Source: Anaerolineales bacterium
GTDB lineage: Bacteria; Chloroflexota; Anaerolineae; Promineifilales; Promineifilaceae
DNA: 15,650 bases
Direction: 5' to 3'
Assembly (NCBI GenBank): GCA_020432595.1
Contig: JAGQGA010000049.1
Location: forward strand, 1 to 15,650
Of this stretch, positions 7,085 to 14,686 are shown piece after piece (the first letter of the stretch is position 1; every line of letters begins with the position of its first letter). Both the position numbers and the translations under genes were made by a program. The notes below the pieces were generated by a model that saw only the letters and a list, made by a program, of their open reading frames with translations, was not told the origin of the DNA and did not search any database.

Positions 7085-7999
7085 ATGCTTCTCCAACTCC
7101 TCACCCTCCTCCTCCTCAGCCTGCTGTTGCAGGGCGATGGGCTGACCGCCACGCTGACCCCTGCCAACCCGACGGCGCATGTGGGCGATGCGATTGCGCT
7201 GGAACTGCGGGTGGTGCATCCGGCGGGGTATCGGCTGCTGCCGCCGGAATTGGGGGAGACGTGGGGGGCGTTTGAGGTGTGGGGTTTGTCGCCCGTTACG
7301 GTGACGGCGAATGGCGACGGCACGGAGACGAGCCAGCAGACCATTACGGTAACGCTGTGGGAGGTGGGGGACTTTGCCACGCCGCCGCTGCCGCTGCGGG
7401 TTAGCACAGATGCTGGGGAAATTGTGGCAGCAACGGCCGTTTCCACCACCCTCACCATCGAATCCGTCCTCGTCGCCGGAGACAGCGAACTGCGCGACAT
7501 CAAGCCCCAGGCCACATTGCCTTTCCCGCCCGTCTGGCCCTGGTACGCGGGGGGCGGGCTGGTGGTGGTGCTGATTGGCTGGCGGGTTTGGCGACGGGTG
7601 CAGAGGGGAAAAACGGCCGTTTCTGCCCCCATTGACCCCCGCTCTCCCACCCAAATCATTATGGACGAACTTTCCAAAGTTATGATTCAAGATTTGCCCG
7701 CCGCCGGACGGTTCAAAGAGCAGTACACCCTCGTCTCCGACCTGCTGCGCCGCTACCTCACCGATGCCCACAGCTTCCCCGCCATAGACATGACCACCGC
7801 CGAAGTCCGCGCCGCCATTGACAAAACGGGCTTCCGCAGCGACCAGCGCAAGGCGTTGCTTGGCCTGCTGGACATGGCCGACTGGGTGAAATTTACCGAC
7901 ATGGCCCCCAGCGTCACCGCCGCCAACGAATACCCCATCCGCGTGCTGGAACTCATCAAAGCGACCGCGCCAGGGGAAGACCGGGAGCGGATGCTATGA
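7085..7999 (+). CDS. Membrane protein of the MoxR/Bat cluster, DUF4381-like C-terminal region
   Basis: The 304-residue protein has a very hydrophobic N-terminal signal (about 1-17) and an exported Ig-like domain (about 20-128) with BatD-like strands (L-T-P-A-N-P-T-A-H-V-G-D-A-I). A membrane segment (about 153-169) and a cytosolic helical tail (about 185-300) follow. The order resembles a shortened BatD, and the tail resembles DUF4381-type proteins found next to VWA genes; both are comparisons from memory. The start at 7085 begins the signal peptide, whereas the in-frame ATG at 7031 lies in the repeat. The last codon overlaps the next gene by ATGA, implying translational coupling. Two palindrome copies (7432, 7612) each mark a G-to-C skew flip. 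Confidence 0.8.
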   Translation: MLLQLLTLLLLSLLLQGDGLTATLTPANPTAHVGDAIALELRVVHPAGYRLLPPELGETWGAFEVWGLSPVTVTANGDGTETSQQTITVTLWEVGDFATPPLPLRVSTDAGEIVAATAVSTTLTIESVLVAGDSELRDIKPQATLPFPPVWPWYAGGGLVVVLIGWRVWRRVQRGKTAVSAPIDPRSPTQIIMDELSKVMIQDLPAAGRFKEQYTLVSDLLRRYLTDAHSFPAIDMTTAEVRAAIDKTGFRSDQRKALLGLLDMADWVKFTDMAPSVTAANEYPIRVLELIKATAPGEDRERML

Positions 8000-8970
8000 C
8001 CTTTCGCTTCCAGGCTCCCCTCTTTCTGCTGCTGCTGCCGCTGATCCCGCTGCTTGTTTCACTGCTGCGCTGGCAGGCGGGGCGACGGCCGGCCGTCGTT
8101 GGGTTACGCTATGCTGACACGACGCTGGCGCAGTTGGCGGCACACTCTTGGCGCACGCGGCTGCTGTGGCTGCCCAACTTTTTGCGCTGGCTGGCACTGG
8201 CACTGCTCGTCATCGGGCTGGCACGGCCACAGCGGGGGGACGAACGGCAGGTGGTCAATGGCGAAGGGGTGGATATTGCTCTGGTGCTGGATATTTCCAG
8301 CAGTATGGAAACCCCGGACTTTTTCCCCAGCAACCGGCTGGAGGCGGCCAAAGATGTGATTGCGGCGTTTGTGGGCGAACGGCCGTTTGACCGCCTCGGC
8401 CTAGTCGTTTTTGCCAGCGATGCCTTTGTCCAAAGCCCCGCCACCACCGACCACGACATGCTGACGCGGCAGGTGGACATGGTAGAGTCGGCGCGGATGA
8501 TGCGGCTGGAGGATGGGACGGCAATTGGGATGGGGGTCGCCACGGCGATCAACATGCTCAAAGATTCCCCTGTGCAAAGCCGCGTCATCATTTTGCTCAC
8601 CGACGGCGTGAACAACGCCGGGCAAATTGACCCGCTAACGGCGGCGGAAGCGGCACGCGCCTTGGGGATCAAGGTCTACACCATCGGTGCCGGGCGCGTG
8701 GGCAACTTTTTTAGCGACGACGAAAACCGGCTAGATGAGGCCACCTTGCAGCAAATTGCCAACATCACCGGTGCCCTCTACTTCCGCGCCGAAGACCGCA
8801 GCGGGTTGGCGCGGGTCTATGACGAAATCAACGCCCTAGAACGGTCGGATATTGAGATTCAGGTGTTTACGCGGTATGAGGAGTTGATGGGCTGGTTTGT
8901 GCTGCCGGGGCTGCTGCTGCTGCTGCTGGAATTTGGGCTGCGGCAGACGGTGCTGCGGGTGTTGCCGTAA
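7996..8970 (+). CDS. batA: BatA-like VWA-domain membrane protein
   Basis: The 324-residue protein has two N-terminal TM segments (about 7-24 and 59-77), a von Willebrand factor A domain (about 92-285), and a C-terminal TM segment (about 299-318). The metal-ion site is complete: D99-I-S101-S-S103, Thr175 in D-G-T-A-I-G, and Asp203 in L-T-D-G-V-N-N. The A-R-P-Q motif after TM2 is characteristic of BatA/BatB proteins. It overlaps the upstream gene by 4 bases. The VWA domain is expected to face outside and bind partners in a metal-dependent way. In Bacteroides and Francisella, Bat proteins have been linked to stress tolerance; the function here is inferred. Confidence 0.92.
   Translation: MTFRFQAPLFLLLLPLIPLLVSLLRWQAGRRPAVVGLRYADTTLAQLAAHSWRTRLLWLPNFLRWLALALLVIGLARPQRGDERQVVNGEGVDIALVLDISSSMETPDFFPSNRLEAAKDVIAAFVGERPFDRLGLVVFASDAFVQSPATTDHDMLTRQVDMVESARMMRLEDGTAIGMGVATAINMLKDSPVQSRVIILLTDGVNNAGQIDPLTAAEAARALGIKVYTIGAGRVGNFFSDDENRLDEATLQQIANITGALYFRAEDRSGLARVYDEINALERSDIEIQVFTRYEELMGWFVLPGLLLLLLEFGLRQTVLRVLP
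8083..8098. repeat. 16-bp perfect palindrome CGACGGCCGGCCGTCG
   Basis: A perfect palindrome inside the BatA-like gene. It contains ACGGCC and GGCCGT arms and looks like a relative of AACGGCCGTT with a doubled centre, though chance in GC-rich DNA is possible. Confidence 0.7.
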
Positions 8971-8976
8971 GGAGAC

Positions 8977-9033
8977 GGTAATCAGTATTCGGTAATCGGT
9001 AATCGGTCTCAGCTTGCACTGATTACTGGTTAC
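8977..9033. repeat. Intergenic inverted repeat built of AATCGGT/AATCAGT heptads
   Basis: The left arm (8977-9007) carries units such as GGTAATC and the right arm (9018-9033) is ACTGATT-ACTGGTT-type. The unit matches the element at 2196-2269. Confidence 0.83.
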
Positions 9034-9047
9034 TTTGACATAAAACG

Positions 9048-10799
9048 ATGAGTTTTGCAGAACCCCAACGATTAACCTGGTTTCTGGCACTGGCTGTGGC
9101 TGCGGGGCTGGTGGCTGTGGCGGTGTGGCAGCGGCGGCGGCTGGTGGCGCGGCTGGGTGACGCGGTGCTGGTGGCGCAGTTGCGGGAGAGGGTGTGGGAA
9201 AACGGCCGTTTTTTCCGCCACCTCCTCTGGTTCATTGCCACCGCCCTCACCATTGTTGCTCTGGCTCGGCCGCAGTGGGGGGTCGTGGAGGAGGAGATTG
9301 AACAGCAGGGGGTGCAGTTGATGATAGCCCTCGACATTTCTCCCAGCATGTTGGCCGAAGATTTGCAGCCCAACCGACTGCGGCGAGCGCGGCAGGACAT
9401 TGCCGACCTGCTCGACCTGCTGGGTGGCGACGAAGTGGGGCTGGTTCTGTTTTCCGGCGCAGCCTTCATCCAATTCCCCCTCACCACCGACTACAACACC
9501 GCCCGCAGCTACCTCGACAGCGTGAACTCCGGCATGATTTCGCGCACCGGCACGGCGTTGGGGGAGGCGATTCGCATTGCCCAAATGGGGTTTAACGAAG
9601 CCCGCACCAGCCAAAAGGTGATTTTGATTGTCACCGACGGTGAGGGGCATGAAGGCGACCCAGTGGCCGCTGCCGCCGCTGCCGCCGACGAAGGGGTGGT
9701 GATCTACACCGTTGGGCTGGGGTCGGCCGAGGGGGCGCCGATTCCTGAATATGATCAGCGGGGGCAACTGTTGGGGTACAAGGTGGATGAACGAGGGGAG
9801 ACGGTGATTTCGCGGCTGGATGAGGCGACGTTGGAACAGATGGCGACGGTGGGAAACGGCCGTTATTTCCGCGCTGAAGCCGTAGGCCGCATTGCCCCGG
9901 CCATCGCCGCCGAGCTAGAAACCCTACAGCAACAGTCACTCGCCAGCCGCTTGGAATCCACCCCGATTGAACGGTTTCAGGGCTTTTTGCTGGTGGCGGT
10001 GATTGCTCTCTTTTTGCTGCCGCTGATTCCTGAACGGCAGCGGGTGCTGGCGCGGGTAGTGCCGCTGCTGCTGGTGGGGCTGTTGCTGGCGGGGTGTGCG
10101 GGGCAGGAGGCGGAACTGGTGGCGCAGGGCAACGAAGCATTTGCTGCCGCCGATTACGAGACGGCGCTGCGGGCTTATTTTAACGCCAATGACCAAGCCC
10201 CCGACCTGAGCGAGCCGACCTACAACGCGGCCAATGTTTATTACCGGCAGGAGGGGCTGGCGGAGGCGCAGTCGCTGCTGGAGCGGGCGTTGACGCGGGC
10301 GGGCGGGCTGCTGGCGCAGGTGGGGCTGTTTAACCGGGGGAATGTGGCGTATGAGCAGCAGGATTTTGCAACGGCCGTTAATACCTACAAACAAGCCTTG
10401 CGCCTGAACCCCGACGATGCCGACGCGAAATACAATCTGGAGCTGGCACAGCAGGCTTTGCAGGCCGCCCCTCCCGAAGAGCCGCCGCCGCAAAACCAGG
10501 AAGGAGAGGAGCCACCGCCGGAGGCGGAGCAAGGGGACAACCAGCAAAGTGGTTCACAAGATGCTGACCCCAACCAAGACCCGGCCGAAACGGCGCAGGA
10601 GCGTTCGGAAAACCGGGACGAACGGCAGGTGGAGCCATCGGATAAGAATGAGTCGGGGGGTGATCAGGCGCGGCCAGAGCAGCTAACGGAAGAGCAGGCG
10701 CGGGAGCTGCTGCGGGCGATTGAGCAAAATGCGGAAACGCTGCAAGAGCATTTGCAGCTTCGGCTGCGGTCGGGCGGCCCGGCGGAGAAGGATTGGTAG
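9048..10799 (+). CDS. batB: BatB-BatC fusion: VWA domain plus TPR domain
   Basis: The 583-residue protein combines two usually separate Bat proteins. Residues 1-330 are BatB-like: TM segments (about 11-27 and 57-72), the A-R-P-Q motif, and a VWA domain with D96-I-S98-P-S100, Thr169 and Asp197 (V-T-D-G-E-G), then a TM segment (about 313-327). Residues 333-350 form a second hydrophobic stretch ending in L-L-A-G-C, an exact lipobox. Residues 352-470 contain TPR-like repeats, followed by a Pro/Glu/Gln-rich linker and a C-terminal helix rich in Glu and Leu, typical of BatC. An in-frame GTG at 10044 (codon 333) could start a separate BatC lipoprotein. No ribosome site is visible before 9048. Confidence 0.9.
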   Translation: MSFAEPQRLTWFLALAVAAGLVAVAVWQRRRLVARLGDAVLVAQLRERVWENGRFFRHLLWFIATALTIVALARPQWGVVEEEIEQQGVQLMIALDISPSMLAEDLQPNRLRRARQDIADLLDLLGGDEVGLVLFSGAAFIQFPLTTDYNTARSYLDSVNSGMISRTGTALGEAIRIAQMGFNEARTSQKVILIVTDGEGHEGDPVAAAAAAADEGVVIYTVGLGSAEGAPIPEYDQRGQLLGYKVDERGETVISRLDEATLEQMATVGNGRYFRAEAVGRIAPAIAAELETLQQQSLASRLESTPIERFQGFLLVAVIALFLLPLIPERQRVLARVVPLLLVGLLLAGCAGQEAELVAQGNEAFAAADYETALRAYFNANDQAPDLSEPTYNAANVYYRQEGLAEAQSLLERALTRAGGLLAQVGLFNRGNVAYEQQDFATAVNTYKQALRLNPDDADAKYNLELAQQALQAAPPEEPPPQNQEGEEPPPEAEQGDNQQSGSQDADPNQDPAETAQERSENRDERQVEPSDKNESGGDQARPEQLTEEQARELLRAIEQNAETLQEHLQLRLRSGGPAEKDW

Positions 10800-10842
10800 C
10801 TGAGACTTGGCGACAAACGGGTTGCAAGGAAAACAAGACATG

Positions 10843-10950
10843 ACACAGAGTTACACAGAGATTAGCACAGAGTTACACAGAGTAAACGGAGAAAAACGAT
10901 TTCTCTTTCTCTCTGTGTCTCTCTGTGCCTTCTCTGTGTCGCTCTGTGCA
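10843..10950. repeat. Intergenic inverted repeat built of CACAGAG units
   Basis: The left arm (10843-10882) has four CACAGAG-containing units spaced by TTA/ATTAG; the right arm (about 10909-10950) has the complement CTCTGTG four times. Units of this kind are familiar from intergenic repeats in several phyla. The remainder of this 186-base spacer (10800-10842 and 10951-10985) shows nothing further. Confidence 0.87.
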
Positions 10951-10985
10951 ACTGCTTTGGTATGGCGGAAATACGAGATTGGGTT

Positions 10986-12716
10986 ATGAAACAAAGTCGC
11001 CGTTTTGCTTCCCTTATCGTCTATGGCATATTTCTGCTGTGGCTGTTGGCTGGCTCAGTGTGGGCGCAGAATGAGCCGCTGGTGGTGACAGTGGATAGAA
11101 CCGAGGTGACGACCGATGATACGGTGACGCTGACGATTACGCTGTCGGGTGGGGGTGGGCTTGATGCGCCAGAGCTGCCGGATTTGCCGGCGTTTGCCCT
11201 GGTGGGGCGCAGCCAATCTACGCAGATGTCTATTGTCAATGGGGTGATTAGTACGGGGGCGACGTATACCTATCGGCTACAGCCGGTGCAGACGGGGACG
11301 GTGGAGATTGGGGGAATAACGGCCGTTATTGACGGCCAGAGCTACACCGCCGACCCGATCACCATCACCATTACCGCCGGGGTTCGCCCCACCCTGCCGC
11401 CCGGCGTAGACCCCGACGTGGCTCAGTTGACCAGTCTGGGGATGTTTATGGAGGCGTCGGTAGACAACCCCACGCCGTATGTTGGGGAGCAGATTTTGTA
11501 TAACGTGCGGATTTTTCATCCGTCCAATACAGTGCTGTATGTGCCGTACCAACTGCCCAACTTTGGTGGTTTTTGGAGCCAGGGAACCTCGGAAACAACC
11601 TATGTCGAGCCACGACAGGATCGGATGCTGCGGGTGATTGACGTGGCGACGGTGCTGTTTCCGCAGGCGGCGGGGGAAACGGTGATTGGGGCGGCGGTGC
11701 TGGATTTGCCGGGGGCGGAGGCGGTGGATGGGCTGCATACGGAGCCAGTAACAGTGCAGGCGCGGCCGCTGCCAGAGCCGCAGCTGGCCGGATTTAGCGG
11801 GTCGGTGGGGCAGCTTGAGCTGAAAACGGCCGTTGACAAAAACACCGTAGCCGTGGGCGAGGCGATTAAATTGCAGGTGCTGCTGAGTGGGGCGGGCAAC
11901 ATTCCCGCTTTGGCTGCGCCCGAACTGCCGACCATGCCCGGCTGGCGGGCATTTGACCTGACCCAGCAGACGCAGAGTGAGACGCGAAACGGCCGTTTGG
12001 TTGGCGCACGACTCTATGAGCAAATTTGGGTGCCAGAAACCGGCGGCGATGTCGTCATTCCCGCCGTTGAATACATTTATTTTGACCCGCAAAGCGAAAG
12101 CTATCAGACGCTTCGCAGTGAGCCGATTCCAATTACGGTGACGGGTGAGGCGGTAGCGGTGGCAGAAACGGCCGTTCCTATTCCCACGGCTATTGCGGGT
12201 GAAGAAGCACCAGCGGCCGAGCCAGCAGCGGATCAGTCGGCGGTGCGGGGGTTGAAGGAGGCGGCATTGGGGGGAGAAACGGCCGTTATCTTCCCCGTGC
12301 AGCGTGGCTACTGGCTGCTGTGGCTGGTGCCGCCGCTGCTGGTGGGCGGTTGGGTGGGCTGGGAGCGCTGGCAGGCGGCACTGGCGGCGATTCCGCGCCG
12401 CCAGCGGGCCTTTGCCAATGCCCAGCGGCGGCTGAAAGAGGGGGCGCAGTTGCCGCCAGAGGAGTTGAGCCAACGGGTGCTGCTGGGGTATCTAAGCGAC
12501 AAATTGGAGCAGCCGATTGCTGGCTTGCCGCAGCAAACGCAGTTGGCGCTGCTGCAAGCGCAGGGGCTGGCTGATGAACAAGTGGCGCAGGTGGGGAACC
12601 TGCTGCGGCGGCTGGAAACGGAGCGATTTGCTCCGCTACCAAATGGCGGTGAGGCGGCGATTGTGGCGGAGACGCGGCAGTTGGTGGAGGCGTTGGAGGG
12701 GGTATGGGAGCGGTGA
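10986..12716 (+). CDS. batD: BatD-like exported protein with C-terminal membrane anchor
   Basis: The 576-residue protein has a signal peptide (about 1-27, ending V-W-A-Q), then beta-rich Ig-like domains (about 30-400; note V-D-R-T-E-V-T-T-D-D-T-V-T-L-T and S-G-x-G-N-I-P). A low-complexity Ala/Glu/Pro linker, one TM segment (about 442-461) and a cytosolic helical tail follow. This is BatD (DUF11-like/oxygen tolerance) architecture, which partners BatA/BatB outside the membrane. The start at 10986 gives a proper signal peptide; an ATG at 10962 would add eight residues and neither has a clear ribosome site. Five palindrome copies lie in the gene. The end overlaps the next gene by 13 bases. Confidence 0.88.
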   Translation: MKQSRRFASLIVYGIFLLWLLAGSVWAQNEPLVVTVDRTEVTTDDTVTLTITLSGGGGLDAPELPDLPAFALVGRSQSTQMSIVNGVISTGATYTYRLQPVQTGTVEIGGITAVIDGQSYTADPITITITAGVRPTLPPGVDPDVAQLTSLGMFMEASVDNPTPYVGEQILYNVRIFHPSNTVLYVPYQLPNFGGFWSQGTSETTYVEPRQDRMLRVIDVATVLFPQAAGETVIGAAVLDLPGAEAVDGLHTEPVTVQARPLPEPQLAGFSGSVGQLELKTAVDKNTVAVGEAIKLQVLLSGAGNIPALAAPELPTMPGWRAFDLTQQTQSETRNGRLVGARLYEQIWVPETGGDVVIPAVEYIYFDPQSESYQTLRSEPIPITVTGEAVAVAETAVPIPTAIAGEEAPAAEPAADQSAVRGLKEAALGGETAVIFPVQRGYWLLWLVPPLLVGGWVGWERWQAALAAIPRRQRAFANAQRRLKEGAQLPPEELSQRVLLGYLSDKLEQPIAGLPQQTQLALLQAQGLADEQVAQVGNLLRRLETERFAPLPNGGEAAIVAETRQLVEALEGVWER

Positions 12717-13468
12717 GGCGTTGGGTATGGGGTGTAGGGATGTTGTTGCTGCTGCTGGTGATGCCAGCGCGAGCGCAAACGGCCGTTAATCAAGAAACGA
12801 TGGTGGTGGCGGGGCGGCTGTATGAAAACGGCCGTTTTTTGGAGGCGGCGCAATTGTACCAGCAGGTGGTAGATGGGGGCGTGGTGGACAGCGGGCTATT
12901 TTATAATGCGGGGACGGCGTATTATCGCGCTGGGGAGGTGGGCTGGGCGATGCTCCATTTGGAACGGGCGGCGCGGCTGGCTCCGCGTGATGCAGCCATT
13001 GCCGCTAATTTGGCACTGGTGCGGCAGCAGGTGGGTGGCCCACAGCCGCCGCTGCTAGATTTGCTGCTGGCGGATGGGCGGGCGTGGCTGTCGCTGAATG
13101 AAACGGCCGTTTTAGCCCTGCTGGCGTGGATGGCAGCCTGGGGCTGCTGGTGGGCGTACCGTCGCTGGCGGCTGCCGTTTTTGCGGGGGGTCATGTGGGG
13201 AACGGCCGTTGTTTGCCTGTTGGCACTGTTGCTGCTGGGGGGGCGGCTGTGGCTGGAACGGGAACGGCCGTTGGCAATAGTGGTGGCCAGCCAGGTGAGC
13301 GGAGTGAGCAACCCGACGCAGCCGGAAAATGAGTTGTTTACGCTGGTGGGGGGAACGGTCGTTACCATCACCATTGAGCGACCCGATTGGGTCTACGTCA
13401 CGCAGCCAGGCAGCGACCGCGAGGGGTGGGTACCAGCGCGGGCGGTGGAACGGCTGGAACTACCTTAG
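12704..13468 (+). CDS. BatE-like protein: signal peptide, TPR, two TM segments, SH3-like domain
   Basis: The 254-residue protein has a signal peptide (about 1-24, A-R-A-Q), TPR-like helices (about 34-110, with Y-E-N-G-R-F-L-E-A-A-Q-L-Y), two TM segments (about 133-152 and 161-182) and a C-terminal bacterial SH3-like domain (about 190-253, ending G-W-V-P-A-R-A-V-E). This matches BatE. The SH3-like domain would lie outside and may bind cell-wall peptide or partner proteins. GGAGG at 12695-12699 precedes the ATG inside the BatD gene, so translation is probably coupled. Five perfect palindromes and one decayed copy make this the densest gene. The stop codon lies in the left arm of the next repeat. 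Confidence 0.85.
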   Translation: MGAVRRWVWGVGMLLLLLVMPARAQTAVNQETMVVAGRLYENGRFLEAAQLYQQVVDGGVVDSGLFYNAGTAYYRAGEVGWAMLHLERAARLAPRDAAIAANLALVRQQVGGPQPPLLDLLLADGRAWLSLNETAVLALLAWMAAWGCWWAYRRWRLPFLRGVMWGTAVVCLLALLLLGGRLWLERERPLAIVVASQVSGVSNPTQPENELFTLVGGTVVTITIERPDWVYVTQPGSDREGWVPARAVERLELP

Positions 13469-13609
13469 GTTGTGTTGACATTTCAGAATTTGAACCGCAA
13501 AGTACGCAAAGAGCGCAGAGAAAGAGAAGAAAACAAGCTAAATCTTTGCGATCTTTGATCTCTCTGCGGTGAAATCTGCTTTTTTTTGCCAAATGTCAAC
13601 AGAACCTAA
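13465..13609. repeat. 145-bp element with 19-bp terminal inverted repeats between convergent genes
   Basis: The ends (13465-13483 and 13591-13609) are inverted copies matching at 18 of 19 positions around TGTTGACATTT. Inside is a weaker inverted pair of CGCAAAG/CGCAGAG units (about 13493-13520 and 13541-13570), then a run of eight T (13580-13587). It fills the gap between convergent genes and could act as a bidirectional terminator or be a small non-autonomous mobile element. It overlaps the last codons of the BatE-like gene. Confidence 0.82.
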
Positions 13610-13621
13610 CAAAAGCCGTAG

Positions 13622-14677
13622 CTATTGATTATTGTGAACCAGTTGGTTTATTTGCGCCGGGCCACCCAAAATGGCAATGGCGTCCCCCGGTAACAATTTG
13701 CGCTCACCCGCCGGGTGAAAATCTGATTCGCTGTCGCGGCGCAGCAGCACCACGCTGACCTCATACCCCTGCTCTATCTCTCCCAAAGACATCCCAATGA
13801 GCGGTGAATGCGCTGGAATATCCACGCTGGCTAAACTCAACGCCTCGCCTTCGATGGTGATGGGGCGGGTAATATTGACCCCTACGGCGGCCGTAGCAAA
13901 GGCGGGAGCGGCCATAGTTGTCGCGCTAACGGCATGAAAGCCAAATTTTGCTTCCAGTATTTGGGCAAACTGGTCATCAAAAATACGAATAACCACACGA
14001 ATATCGGGATTGGTGCTGCGGGCTTTAAAGGCGATTTGCGAATTTAGCCCATCATTTTGCGTACAGATCACGATAGCCTTGGCTTTGGCAACGCCGGCCG
14101 CTTGCAGCACCGACTCCCGGTTGCCGTCGTCTTCAATGACCGGGATTTGCATAGCCTGCGTTTTGGTCAACGTTTCGGCACTGGTGGTAAGGGTAATTGC
14201 CACCACGTCTTCATCCAATTCATACAGTTGCCGCGCCACACGATAGCCCAAATGCCCCAAGCCAACAAGTACGGTATGGTTGTTAAAGGTGGAAGCCACA
14301 GCCATTTCCCACTCCTTGCCGCGTCCGCGACGGTTGAAAAAAAGCAGCCCAAATTCAGCCAGCCCCTGCGCCAAAATGCCGATGCCGACGATGGGCATGA
14401 GAAAAAAGAAAAGCTGCAAATACCAAACGGCCGGAAAATCCACCACGTTTTCCAAAAAGGTGAGGGTGAGAACGATGTAGATGGCGTGGGTGATGCTATC
14501 GGCAGGGTGGTTGGTTGGCTGCGAAAGAATGTAGTAAAGATAGCCGCCGCCACAAACGGCCAGGCTAAAGAGCAGCAGCGGTAGGGCAAATTGGCGCAGC
14601 AGCAAATAGGTGTCGCGTAAACCCGCCCACACACGCCGTCGCCAAAAGGTTGCCAACTTGCTTCGCTTGTGTCTCAT
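13622..14677 (-). CDS. Two-TM channel-like protein with RCK (TrkA-N/TrkA-C) domains and no K+ filter
   Basis: The 351-residue protein has TM1 (about 30-50), a pore-like segment (62-82), TM2 (about 85-113), a Rossmann RCK-N domain with G139-L-G141-H-L-G144 (about 134-255), and an RCK-C domain (about 268-349). The fold is that of Kch/MthK-type K+ channels, where nucleotide or ion binding to RCK gates the pore. The usual T-V-G-Y-G-D is absent; the equivalent region reads T-L-T-F-L-E-N-V-V-D-F-P. Selectivity is therefore unknown, and it may conduct other ions or act as a sensor. It carries no perfect AACGGCCGTT, unlike its neighbours. The ATG at 14677 lacks a clear ribosome site. Confidence 0.88.
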   Translation of the reverse strand: MRHKRSKLATFWRRRVWAGLRDTYLLLRQFALPLLLFSLAVCGGGYLYYILSQPTNHPADSITHAIYIVLTLTFLENVVDFPAVWYLQLFFFLMPIVGIGILAQGLAEFGLLFFNRRGRGKEWEMAVASTFNNHTVLVGLGHLGYRVARQLYELDEDVVAITLTTSAETLTKTQAMQIPVIEDDGNRESVLQAAGVAKAKAIVICTQNDGLNSQIAFKARSTNPDIRVVIRIFDDQFAQILEAKFGFHAVSATTMAAPAFATAAVGVNITRPITIEGEALSLASVDIPAHSPLIGMSLGEIEQGYEVSVVLLRRDSESDFHPAGERKLLPGDAIAILGGPAQINQLVHNNQ

Positions 14678-14686
14678 GTAAGAATT

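Noticed and set aside
1440..9033. Junction hairpins as ordinary intrinsic terminators
   Set aside because: They lack a following T-run, and the genes on both sides belong to one functional cluster; only the 13465-13609 element has a T-run.
10807..10989. Small open frame of 60 codons
   Set aside because: It is made almost wholly of the CACAGAG inverted repeat and has no ribosome site.
11277..12473. Long open frame of 398 codons on the minus strand
   Set aside because: It is antisense to BatD, rich in Arg/His/Gln/Pro as expected from a shadow of a GC-rich gene, and has no family features.
14057..14584. Plus-strand open frame of 175 codons
   Set aside because: It is antisense to the RCK channel gene, whose domains are clear; the frame shows no recognisable motif.
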